NCBI GenBank assembly: GCA_030841195.1
Contig: JAVEDA010000245.1
Location: 1-9,699, forward strand
Direction: 5' to 3'
Source: Actinomycetota bacterium
GTDB taxonomy: Bacteria > Actinomycetota > Actinomycetes > JACCUZ01
DNA: 9,699 nt
Below are positions 1-6,063 of this stretch, piece by piece. The notes under the pieces were generated by a model. That model had not been told where the DNA came from and made no database searches. It saw nothing but the letters and a program-made list of their open reading frames with translations. A program made the position numbers and the translations under genes. The first letter of the stretch is position 1. Each line of letters starts with the position of its first letter.

Positions 1-136
1 GCGGATCGCCTAGATCCCGTCCCCTGCCACCACGGGCGGTGTTCGAGGCGGCTCCCGGCGGGTACAGCCGACTCGCTTGAGCAGCCAGGCCAGACGTGCC
101 CACGTCATCGACCCCTACTGCCGAAACGGGACGACG

Positions 137-1225
137 ATGACCATGCCCTCCTTGCTCGAGGTTCGGACCGGGACCATCCGGGTCCTCTCCGTCCCGACCG
201 ATCACGTCTACGTCCACCACTTGGCGCCGGCCGCGGAGGAGCCGCCGGTCCAGCCTGAGGTGCTCCGGCTACGCGACCCGCAGGACCCGTGGTGGCCGCC
301 GCCGGCCCTCGACCCTCGGTGGCTGGTGCGGCGGACCGCGGACTTCGACCTGCTGCACCTGCACTTTGGATTCGACGCACGGTCAGTCGACGACCTGCGC
401 GCGGTCGTGGACGTCCTCCGCTCCGCCGGGAAGCCGCTCGTGCAGACGGTGCACGACCTGCGCAACCCGCACCACCTCGACCGACGAACGCACGACGAGC
501 ACCTGGACGTGTTGATTCCTGCCGCCGACGCGCTGGTGACGCTGACACCCGGTGCAGCCGACGAGATCCGGCATCGTTGGGGTCGTACCGCCACCGTCCT
601 GCCCCACCCGCATGTGGTCCCGCTCGCGGAGATGCGACGGCGACGCGACCTGCGCGCATCCCCCGAATCCGGGTTCACGGTGGGGCTGCACCTCAAGAGC
701 ATGCGGCCGTGCATGTCCGGGCCGCCTGTTGTTGATGCGCTGGCGAAGGCGGTCGCCGAGATCGATGGGGCCGTGCTGCGCATCGACGTCCACCGCGACG
801 TCGCCGAGCCCGGCGGCGACCGTTACGACAGCTATCTGATGGAAGCGGTATGGGCCGCCCAGGAACGAGGTGCCCACGTCCACGTTCACGACTTCTACAG
901 CGACGAGGAGCTCTGGGACTACCTGCAGTCGATCGACGTCTCCGTCCTCCCGTACCGGTACGGAACGCATTCCGGCTGGCTGGAGGCCTGCCGCGATCTC
1001 GGCACGGCAGTGGCCGCACCGGACTGCGGCTACTACGCGGACCAGGGGCCGGTGCACACGTTCCATCTCGACGAGGACGGCCTGGACGTCGCCTCGGTGC
1101 GGGCCGCAATCGGCGCAGCGCGCGCCGCGGGACGGCCGGTGCCGCTCTCACCGGCGTTGCGAGCGGCCCAGCGCCGGGCTGTCGCCGCGGCACACGCGAA
1201 GATGTACCGCGAGTTGCTGCGATGA
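137..1225 (+). CDS. Divergent GT-B fold glycosyltransferase (GT4-like), first gene of the operon
   Basis: This probably transfers a sugar from a nucleotide-sugar donor to a glycan or lipid acceptor in the cytoplasm; donor and acceptor cannot be told. From ATG 137 it has 362 residues. The N-terminal half has a Rossmann-type pattern, DFDLLHLHFGFDA (about 69-81), then VQTVHDLRNPHH (about 102-113) and ADALVTLTP (about 150-158), as in GT4 enzymes. The C-terminal half has HDFYSDEELWDYLQSIDVSV (about 251-270) and YGTHSGWLEACRDLGTAVAAPDCG (about 275-298), the usual nucleotide-binding region. The first Glu of the GT4 EX7E motif is not evident. An earlier TTG at 77 is open in frame, but the extra 20 residues are not domain-like; GGGA at 128-131 sits 5 bases before ATG 137. 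ATG 143 is also possible. Its stop overlaps the next start (ATGA). Family call fairly sure; substrate unknown. Confidence 0.8.
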   Translation: MTMPSLLEVRTGTIRVLSVPTDHVYVHHLAPAAEEPPVQPEVLRLRDPQDPWWPPPALDPRWLVRRTADFDLLHLHFGFDARSVDDLRAVVDVLRSAGKPLVQTVHDLRNPHHLDRRTHDEHLDVLIPAADALVTLTPGAADEIRHRWGRTATVLPHPHVVPLAEMRRRRDLRASPESGFTVGLHLKSMRPCMSGPPVVDALAKAVAEIDGAVLRIDVHRDVAEPGGDRYDSYLMEAVWAAQERGAHVHVHDFYSDEELWDYLQSIDVSVLPYRYGTHSGWLEACRDLGTAVAAPDCGYYADQGPVHTFHLDEDGLDVASVRAAIGAARAAGRPVPLSPALRAAQRRAVAAAHAKMYRELLR

Positions 1226-2289
1226 GTCCGGGACGAACGATGCGCATCACCGTCGTCGCGAGCAACCGGCACCCGATCGCGGAACCGTTCGCCGGCGGAA
1301 TGGAGTCACACACGTGGACGCTCGCCCGCGGGCTGCGAGCGCGCGGGCATGACGTGCGTGTCCACGCCGGAGTCGGCTCGGACCCGAGACTCGGCGATGT
1401 GCGGGTGCTCGACGACCGGCCGCTGAGTCTCACCGTGGACGCCCGTGACGACGTGTCCATGCCGGCCGAGACCTTCATGCGAGACCACCACGCCTACCAG
1501 CGGCTGATGCTGCGGCTGGCGGCTGACCGCACGGTGGACGTGGTGCACAACAACTCGCTGCACTACCTGCCCGTCGCCATGGCAAGCACGCTGCAATGCC
1601 CCAGCGTCACCACGCTGCACACGCCACCAACGCCGTGGCTGGAGTCCGCGGCAACTGCCGCCGACGGCAGCACATTCGTGGCCGTGTCGTCGCACACCGC
1701 GAGCCGCTGGTCGCAGCGGCTGCGCGTCGCGCAAGTGATCGCCAACGGTGTCGACCTCGACCGGTGGCCACCCGGGGACGGCGCCGGCGGGTACGCCGTG
1801 TGGAGTGGTCGGCTCGTCCCGGAGAAGGGAGCGCACCTGGCCGTGGCCGCCGCCGCTGAGGCCGGTGTTCCGTTGGTACTTGCCGGACCGGCACCCGACA
1901 CCACCTACCTGCAGGAGGTGCTGCTCCCGGAACTTGGCCACGGCGCCCGCTGGGTGGGGCACCTCGACCATGCGACCCTCGCACGGCTGGTCGGCTCCGC
2001 GTCCGTCGCGGTCGCGACCCCCTGTTGGGATGAGCCGTACGGGCTCGTGGTCGCCGAGGCGCTTTCCACCGGCACCCCGGTCGCCGCCTTCGCCCGCGGA
2101 GCCGTCCCCGAACTGGTGACCGAGCAGTGCGCGACCCTGGCGGAGCCCGGCGACGTTGTCGGGCTAGCCGCGGCCATCCGCCGGTCGGTGCGGCTGTCCC
2201 GAGCCGCCGCACGCGCGCGCGCACTGCACACGTGCAGCGCAGAGCGCATGATCGACGAGTACGAGCAGCTGTATCGGAGCGTCGCGTGA
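1222..2289 (+). CDS. Glycosyltransferase family 4 (GT-B, retaining type)
   Basis: This is a cytoplasmic or membrane-associated sugar transferase of the GT4 class, of 355 residues, close to the usual 350-400. The N-terminal acceptor domain has GGMESHTWTLARGLRARGHDV at 25-45, the classic GG.E.....LA..L..RGH.V signature. The donor domain opens with WSGRLVPEKGAHLAV (194-208). It has the complete EX7E pair in EPYGLVVAE (Glu271 and Glu279), followed by STGTPVAAFARGAVPEL (282-298). EX7E residues bind the nucleotide-sugar in GT4 enzymes by family knowledge. The start is ATG 1222, giving a 4-base ATGA overlap with the preceding stop; a second in-frame ATG at 1240 (MRITVVASN) is an alternative just before the first strand. 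The 3' end overlaps the next gene by GTGA, implying translational coupling. No hint of the donor sugar is visible. Confidence 0.9.
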   Translation: MSPGRTMRITVVASNRHPIAEPFAGGMESHTWTLARGLRARGHDVRVHAGVGSDPRLGDVRVLDDRPLSLTVDARDDVSMPAETFMRDHHAYQRLMLRLAADRTVDVVHNNSLHYLPVAMASTLQCPSVTTLHTPPTPWLESAATAADGSTFVAVSSHTASRWSQRLRVAQVIANGVDLDRWPPGDGAGGYAVWSGRLVPEKGAHLAVAAAAEAGVPLVLAGPAPDTTYLQEVLLPELGHGARWVGHLDHATLARLVGSASVAVATPCWDEPYGLVVAEALSTGTPVAAFARGAVPELVTEQCATLAEPGDVVGLAAAIRRSVRLSRAAARARALHTCSAERMIDEYEQLYRSVA

Positions 2290-3329
2290 TCTGCTACTAC
2301 GTGCATCACCATGGGTCAGGTCACCGGCATCGGGCGCTCGCTGTCTCGCGGCATCTCGGCCACGGCGTCACGCTGCTCGGTTCGCTCGGCCCCTCGGCCG
2401 ACGTCGCCGCACGGTATGTCGAGTTGCCGCGCGACGACCGCCCGGCACCTGCCCCTGAGGCAGATGCGACGGCCGGAGGAGCCTTGCACTGGGCGCCGCT
2501 GCGCCACGCCGGGCAGCAGGCACGCGCGACGGAGCTGATGCGCTGGCTCGTGGACAACGACGCGCGCCTGCTTGTGAGCGACGTCTCGGTAGAAGCCGTT
2601 CTGCTGGCCAGGCTCGTGTCGGTGCCACCCGTGGCGGTGGCGCTGCGGGGCGATCGGCAGGACCGCGTTCACGCCATTGGCTATGACGCCGCGGTGCGGA
2701 TCCTCGCGCCGTGGACCCGAGCAAGCCAGCATGAGTGGCCGAAGCGTTGGCTCGCCAAGACCACGTGGACGGGGATGATCTCGAGATTCGACGGTCGGGC
2801 ACGGCAGGTGGAGCGGTGTGGGCACTCGGGCGTGTGTGTGGTCCTTCTCCTAGGGTCCGGTGGTCACGGCATGCGGGTCCGAGACATCGACGAGGCGGCC
2901 GCGGTGCCCGACGCGCACTGGCACGTGCTGGGCGCCGTGGAGGGGGTCACCCCCAGCAAGACAGTCCTGATGGCCGGCACCGTTGCGGACCCCTGGCCGC
3001 TGCTCTGCAGCGCTGACGTGGTCGTAGCTGCTGCCGGGGACGCGGCGATCGCCGACGTGGCCGCCGCCCGGGCGCCACTGGTGGCAGTACCGCAGGACCG
3101 GCCGTTCCGTGAGCAGGTCGAGCACGTCCGAGTGCTGGCCGGGCGTCAACTCTGCATCGCTGCGACCCCCTGGCCGACCCGTAAGAAGTGGCCACGACTG
3201 CTCGCCTCCGCGCAAAAGCTCGCCGGCCACCGTTGGGCCGAGGTCTCTGACGGCCTCGGCGCGCAACGGGCCGCGGCCCTCCTGTCCGAGCTCGCGTCGT
3301 CGCCAGTAAGGGAAGTGACCCTTGCCTGA
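2286..3329 (+). CDS. MurG/GT28-like glycosyltransferase
   Basis: This 347-residue GT-B protein resembles the MurG / UDP-glycosyltransferase group. The N-terminus YYVHHHGSGHRHRALAVSRHL (4-24) carries the GxGHxxR acceptor-side loop. The C-terminal domain has LLLGSGGHGM (187-196), then SADVVVAAAGDAAIADVAAA (242-261) and PLVAVPQDRPFREQVEHVRVLA (264-285), which corresponds to the UDP-sugar site and the P.....Q..NA-type motif of GT28 proteins. It lacks the full MurG signature and the gene is not in a dcw cluster, so it is not murG. GTG 2286 is chosen because it gives a GTGA overlap with the upstream stop and puts the first beta strand at residue 2; the frame is open further upstream only as a shadow of the GT4 gene. 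GGAG lies at 2277-2280, 5 bases before the start. Substrate unknown. Confidence 0.85.
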   Translation: MICYYVHHHGSGHRHRALAVSRHLGHGVTLLGSLGPSADVAARYVELPRDDRPAPAPEADATAGGALHWAPLRHAGQQARATELMRWLVDNDARLLVSDVSVEAVLLARLVSVPPVAVALRGDRQDRVHAIGYDAAVRILAPWTRASQHEWPKRWLAKTTWTGMISRFDGRARQVERCGHSGVCVVLLLGSGGHGMRVRDIDEAAAVPDAHWHVLGAVEGVTPSKTVLMAGTVADPWPLLCSADVVVAAAGDAAIADVAAARAPLVAVPQDRPFREQVEHVRVLAGRQLCIAATPWPTRKKWPRLLASAQKLAGHRWAEVSDGLGAQRAAALLSELASSPVREVTLA

Positions 3330-4224
3330 CCTCGCAGTGGTCACCATCGTCCGCGGCCGCCTCGACCACCTGGCGCGGCAACAGGCCGGCCTGGACGCGC
3401 AGCCCACCGAGCACCAGCGAGTCATCGTCCAGATGGGCGGGCCGAGCATCGTCGAAACCCTGGCTGGCAGGAGGGTCACACTTGTGCAACTGGCAGGTGA
3501 CTGTGACCCGTTGCCGCTGGCAGCGGCGCGCAACGCCGGCGTTGCGGCCTCGACCGCCGAGGCAGTAGTCCTGCTGGACGTCGACTGCATCCCGTCGCCC
3601 ACCTTGCTGAATCGATGCCAGGACGCCCTCGCTGAGGTCGGCGGTGTGGTGGCAGGGCCGGTCGGATACCTCCCCGCTGGAGCCACCAGGGGCAACGTGA
3701 CCACCGAGACGCTGGCGAGCTCGGCGGTAGCGCACCCGGCGCGCCCCGTGCCCGAGCCTGGAGAGTTGATGCGTGAGGACCGCTACGAGCTGTTCTGGTC
3801 CCTGTCCTTCGCTGTCTCGCGGGCGGACTGGGACCGGGTCGGCGGCTTCTGCGAGGACTACCGCGGCTACGGCGGTGAGGACACCGACTTCGCCTTCAAG
3901 CTGCGGGGCGCTGGCGTGCCGCTTCACTGGGTCGGCGGCGCCTGGGCCTGGCACCAGCACCACGACGTGAGCGACCCGCCGCGGGAGCATCTTGCCGACA
4001 TCGTCAGCAACGCCCTGGTCTTCCACCACCGGTGGCGATGCTGGCCGATGACCGGTTGGCTCGAGGCGTTCCGGGACGAGGGGCTGCTCGACTGGAGCCG
4101 CGATAGCGCCCATTGCACCCTGACGGCCTCCGGCCGCGCCATGAGCTCCCCGACCGCCATCGGGAGCGGAGCCAGCGCCTCGGAGCGGGCACGATCCGGT
4201 GTCGAAACGGCAGGGACTGGGTAA
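3322..4224 (+). CDS. Family 2-like GT-A glycosyltransferase with galactosyltransferase-type C-terminal motif
   Basis: This 300-residue enzyme of the GT-A fold presumably adds one hexose to the operon's glycan using a metal-dependent mechanism. Visible motifs are an opening strand AVVTIVRGRLDHL (5-17), LAAARNAGVAAS (66-77), the metal-binding DxD as LLDVDCIP (84-91, Asp86 and Asp88), FWSLSFAVSR (158-167), and GGFCEDYRGYGGEDTDFAFKL (174-194). The last is the GGEDxDF catalytic block shared with GT27/GT7-type galactosyltransferases. A HQHH cluster (211-214) follows. The start is TTG 3322, supported by AAGGGAAG at 3308-3315 and an 8-base overlap with the previous gene. Residues after about 265 are low complexity (Ser/Ala/Gly-rich) and look unlike the family core. 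The stop is TAA, uncommon in such GC-rich DNA, and the same frame stays open beyond it. Confidence 0.88.
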   Translation: MPDLAVVTIVRGRLDHLARQQAGLDAQPTEHQRVIVQMGGPSIVETLAGRRVTLVQLAGDCDPLPLAAARNAGVAASTAEAVVLLDVDCIPSPTLLNRCQDALAEVGGVVAGPVGYLPAGATRGNVTTETLASSAVAHPARPVPEPGELMREDRYELFWSLSFAVSRADWDRVGGFCEDYRGYGGEDTDFAFKLRGAGVPLHWVGGAWAWHQHHDVSDPPREHLADIVSNALVFHHRWRCWPMTGWLEAFRDEGLLDWSRDSAHCTLTASGRAMSSPTAIGSGASASERARSGVETAGTG

Positions 4225-4290
4225 ATCGACGTCAGCCAACGTGATGAAGAAGCCGCCACGGACGCGCCGCCCGGACCCGCGGAGACCACC

Positions 4291-4473
4291 GTGCCCTACG
4301 AACCTCCCTCAGGCTGGCTCGAACGAACCGACCTGCCGACAGACGAGTTGACCACCGTTCGCGCCCGCTTCCACCTCCGCCAAGACTGCCCCCGAGTCCG
4401 CGACCCGCGGAGACTCGTAGTTGTGGCGCGACCCGGCTACGCCCCTCGCTGCCGACTCTGCGCCCCGGAGTAG
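4291..4473 (+). CDS. Small Cys/His mini-protein, possible zinc-binding (Ada N-terminal-like pattern)
   Basis: The predicted protein has 60 residues. Its C-terminal half, FHLRQDC (27-33) followed by GYAPRCRLCAPE (49-60), gives the spacing H28-x4-C33-x20-C54-x2-C57. This resembles the short metal-binding pattern ending in G-Y-x-P-C-x-x-C-x-P seen in Ada-type N-terminal domains and in many small actinobacterial proteins. That comparison is my inference; no methyltransferase or DNA-binding domain is attached. GTG 4291 is chosen because GGAG at 4281-4284 lies 6 bases upstream. The frame is open back to the TAA that ends the preceding glycosyltransferase (4222-4224), but no ATG/GTG/TTG start occurs between them. 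It may be co-transcribed with the glycosyltransferase operon. Function unknown. Confidence 0.6.
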   Translation: MPYEPPSGWLERTDLPTDELTTVRARFHLRQDCPRVRDPRRLVVVARPGYAPRCRLCAPE

Positions 4474-4484
4474 TGCCGAGGCGC

Positions 4485-4556
4485 GCAGTCGAACAGGCGC
4501 AGTGACCGCAGGATCGGCCCGCGCGAGCGACGCAAAACCTGAGGATGTTTGACTGC
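4485..4556 (+). other. Long-range complementary arms in the gap before the small membrane gene
   Basis: GCAGTCGAACA (4485-4495) can pair with TGTTTGACTGC (4546-4556) over 11 base pairs with a single G.U wobble, enclosing 50 bases. It lies in the 210-base gene-free stretch 4474-4683, upstream of three more hairpins. It could be the basal stem of a structured leader or the remnant of a terminator for the glycosyltransferase operon; there is no T-tract. Chance pairing in GC-rich DNA is possible. Confidence 0.3.
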
Positions 4557-4608
4557 TCCGACCCGGGAGACACCCCTCTGGCGTCCAGCCTCGGCGCACT
4601 TCACACAC

Positions 4609-4678
4609 CAGCGGTTCCGGTAGGAGCCTGCTGTCCGCGGGGAGTGGTGCCGAACCACTTCCTCCTGCTCCTCAGGAG
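4609..4678 (+). promoter_or_regulatory. Candidate cis-regulatory leader: three consecutive hairpins, the last hiding the ribosome-binding site
   Basis: Hairpin 1: CAGCGGTTCC (4609-4618) pairs with GGAGCC-T-GCTG (4623-4633), 10 base pairs with one bulged T, one G.U and loop GGTA. Hairpin 2: AGTGGT (4643-4648) pairs perfectly with ACCACT (4654-4659), loop GCCGA. Hairpin 3: CTCCTG (4662-4667) pairs perfectly with CAGGAG (4673-4678), loop CTCCT. Hairpin 3 contains the AGGAG Shine-Dalgarno (4674-4678) of the gene starting at ATG 4684, so folding would block translation. AGGAGC in arm 2 of hairpin 1 (4622-4627) can pair instead with GCTCCT (4667-4672), which would free the site. I do not recognise it as a named riboswitch class. 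Confidence 0.45.
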
Positions 4679-4683
4679 ATGCC

Positions 4684-4980
4684 ATGTCCAGCAATACCGC
4701 CAACCGAAATGACAATCGCACGAACACCGAGGCTCGCACGCGGCGCCGTGCCGCCACCACCGAGACACGGCCGGCGTTCAAGACGACCGAGCTGATCGCC
4801 TACGTCGTCGTCGCGCTGGGCATCCTGATTGCTGCGGCCGTCGTCGACGACGCGGGCCGGCAGGGCTTCGGCGCCGACCACGCCTGGCTCTACATCACGA
4901 TCCTCACCGTGGGCTACATGATCAGCCGTGGGTTGGCCAAGGCGGGCTCCTACGAGCACGACAACGACCCGCGCACCTGA
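4684..4980 (+). CDS. Small two-helix membrane protein, uncharacterised
   Basis: The protein has 98 residues. The first 33 are polar, rich in Asn, Thr and Arg (RTRRRAATT at 18-26), suggesting a cytoplasmic, possibly disordered tail. Helix 1 spans about 37-54 (LIAYVVVALGILIAAAVV). A short loop with DDAGRQGFGADHAW follows, then helix 2 at about 67-84 (AWLYITILTVGYMISRGL) and a charged tail KAGSYEHDNDPRT. The closing pattern, a second helix ending in YMISRGLAKAGS, is one I associate with uncharacterised small actinobacterial membrane proteins; this is recollection, not a search. ATG 4684 is set by a strong AGGAG at 4674-4678, 5 bases upstream. That site lies in a hairpin, so translation is probably conditional. 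The next small membrane gene begins a few bases downstream. Function unknown. Confidence 0.8.
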   Translation: MSSNTANRNDNRTNTEARTRRRAATTETRPAFKTTELIAYVVVALGILIAAAVVDDAGRQGFGADHAWLYITILTVGYMISRGLAKAGSYEHDNDPRT

Positions 4981-4987
4981 CCCCCTG

Positions 4988-5113
4988 GTGCCCAGGAACC
5001 GCAGGTTCCAGGTGCGTCCTCTCGGGGGCGCACCTGGCTGCCTGGCCATGATCCTTGTCTCCATCGTCGCGTCGGTCCTACTCACCGTGCTGCTCACCCT
5101 GCTCGCGCGGTGA
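4988..5113 (+). CDS. Very short single-helix membrane protein
   Basis: The predicted protein has 41 residues: a basic start (PRNRRFQVRP), a GGAPGC turn (about 14-19) and one strongly hydrophobic helix, AMILVSIVASVLLTVLLTLL (about 21-40), ending AR. The layout of a basic arm, Gly-Pro-Gly-Cys turn and Leu/Val helix looks like a real membrane peptide rather than chance, and I recall similar short actinobacterial proteins, unverified. GTG 4988 is a provisional start, 7 bases after the upstream stop, with no clear Shine-Dalgarno. GTG 5012 (GCAGG at 5001-5005 upstream) or ATG 5048 would give 33 or 21 residues. It is probably translated with the 98-residue membrane protein. The 5' part overlaps a strong hairpin at 5008-5037. 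Function unknown. Confidence 0.5.
   Translation: MPRNRRFQVRPLGGAPGCLAMILVSIVASVLLTVLLTLLAR
5008..5037 (+). other. Strong hairpin inside the short membrane gene
   Basis: CCAGGTGCG (5008-5016) is the exact reverse complement of CGCACCTGG (5029-5037). Pairing can continue inward through TCCT/GGGG (5017-5020 with 5025-5028; two Watson-Crick and two wobble pairs), giving a 13-pair stem closed by CTCG. Two smaller stems precede it: CCTGG/CCAGG (4984-4988 with 4992-4996) and GGAACC/GGTTCC (4995-5000 with 5004-5009). It covers the GTG 5012 start option. No T-tract follows, so it is not a standard intrinsic terminator. Confidence 0.45.
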
Positions 5114-5206
5114 ACATGCTTGGCGGGCTGATCCCTAGCTACAGGTGGTTCCACCCTCGGGCTCGACCGGCTGCGCCGCGTCGGACCTTGCACGGCTGCT
5201 GGACAG

Positions 5207-5986
5207 TCACTCCGGGCAAGGACCTGCCGTGGGCGAGGCGGCGGCAGGTGGGGTCCCGTAACCGAGGGCGACCAGCCGGGCAAAGCGGTCTGGCGCGGTG
5301 TGCGGCGCGCTGTGCGGTAGACCCGCCATGACGACCGGAGGTCCGGGTGGGCGGCCGAGGGAGATCTGCCACGGCAGCTGAGAGAGCGGGTCGTGCTCGC
5401 CCATCACGATTCGCACCGGGACGTCCAGGCAGGCGACGGTGTCCTCGAGCCGGTCCCGCAGCGACTGCCGCAGGACGCGGGCAATGCGGCGTGGGCCAAC
5501 CTTGGCCCATTCCGGTACCTCCCGCAGGGCCAATCCGGGGTGCTCCCGCGGCAGGTCGAGTGCCCAGCGACCGAGGCCGCGCGGCGCGGTGCGGTACTTC
5601 GGGTCAAAGACTGGGCCCTGCAGAAGCACGGCCCGCATGCGGTGCGCTGCCTGGACGGCCACGTGCGCCGCAATCTGCGCACCGACCGACTGACCGATAA
5701 GGAGCACATCCGTGAGACCGCGGCGCTCCAACCACTCGCCGACCCAGCCCGCAAGCCCGTCGAGATCCCTAGGTTCCGGCCGCGGCCGGTCGCTGCGCGG
5801 CCACCCGGGTGGCTCCACGAGCTCGACCCGGAAGCCCTCCCGGGCCAGTGCGTCACATGCCGGCCACAGGTAGGACGACACGCACAGCCCTGGCACCACG
5901 ACGACGACGTCGCCATCGCCTGGACCGACCTCGTACGACGACAGCCGTACACCGCGCACCCAGGTGTCCCGTCGCCGCCCGTCCAT
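5207..5986 (-). CDS. Alpha/beta-fold hydrolase
   Basis: The protein has 259 residues, within the usual 250-300 for single-domain alpha/beta hydrolases. Numbered from ATG 5986, it has an oxyanion-hole region VVVVPGLCVSSYLWP (about 28-42) and the nucleophile elbow LIGQSVGAQIAAH (about 96-108) with Ser100 in G-x-S-x-G. Next come the acid in RIVMGEHDPLS (about 192-202, Asp199) and the catalytic His in LPHSAPH (about 223-229; His225 or His229). The triad therefore looks complete. The substrate could be an ester, epoxide or lactone; the sequence does not say. No signal peptide is visible, so it is cytoplasmic. TTG 5992, two codons upstream, has GAGG about 10 bases before it and is an alternative start. 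It stands convergent to the small membrane genes, 93 bases apart. The C-terminus (GTPPAAASPTAGPCPE) is low complexity. Confidence 0.85.
   Translation of the reverse strand: MDGRRRDTWVRGVRLSSYEVGPGDGDVVVVVPGLCVSSYLWPACDALAREGFRVELVEPPGWPRSDRPRPEPRDLDGLAGWVGEWLERRGLTDVLLIGQSVGAQIAAHVAVQAAHRMRAVLLQGPVFDPKYRTAPRGLGRWALDLPREHPGLALREVPEWAKVGPRRIARVLRQSLRDRLEDTVACLDVPVRIVMGEHDPLSQLPWQISLGRPPGPPVVMAGLPHSAPHTAPDRFARLVALGYGTPPAAASPTAGPCPE
5222..5249. terminator. Possible bidirectional terminator-like hairpin at the 3' end of the hydrolase gene
   Basis: ACCTGCCG (5222-5229) is the exact reverse complement of CGGCAGGT (5242-5249), with a 12-base spacer. It lies in the last codons of the minus-strand hydrolase and about 110 bases after the plus-strand membrane genes, where transcripts converge. 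There is no T-tract on either side, so the role is uncertain. Confidence 0.25.
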
Positions 5987-6063
5987 CAGCAACGTCTACC
6001 CGCCTCGGCTTGGCTCATCCCGAGAGGTGCGCGCCGTCGGAGTTGGGATCAAGCCGCCGGGGG

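Noticed and set aside
1..76. CGG-ATC-GCC-TAG at 2-13 as the end of an upstream gene
   Set aside because: Only four codons are visible, so nothing can be tested; no protein feature can be supported before base 137.
383..1066. Long minus-strand open frames opposite the first glycosyltransferase
   Set aside because: High-GC shadow frames; the plus strand has recognisable glycosyltransferase motifs and operon overlaps.
2947..4239. 430-codon minus-strand open frame opposite the third and fourth glycosyltransferases
   Set aside because: Its translation is Arg/Pro/Gly-rich without domains, whereas the plus frames carry DxD, GGEDTDF and GxGH motifs.
4244..4351. ORF from ATG 4244 (MKKPPRTRR...), 35 residues
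   Set aside because: No Shine-Dalgarno, Arg/Pro-biased shadow of the frame that leads into the Cys/His mini-protein.
4545..4712. Plus-strand ORF starting ATG 4545 through the leader (55 residues)
   Set aside because: The Shine-Dalgarno-like GAGG touches the ATG, composition is not family-like, and it overlaps the start of the well-supported membrane gene; structure of the leader explains the sequence better, although a short upstream ORF is not excluded.
4437..4781. Minus-strand ORF with ATG near 4685 (MASPEEQEEVV...)
   Set aside because: It is antisense to the leader and to the small membrane gene and its acidic start is only the complement of the CTCCT/AGGAG repeats.
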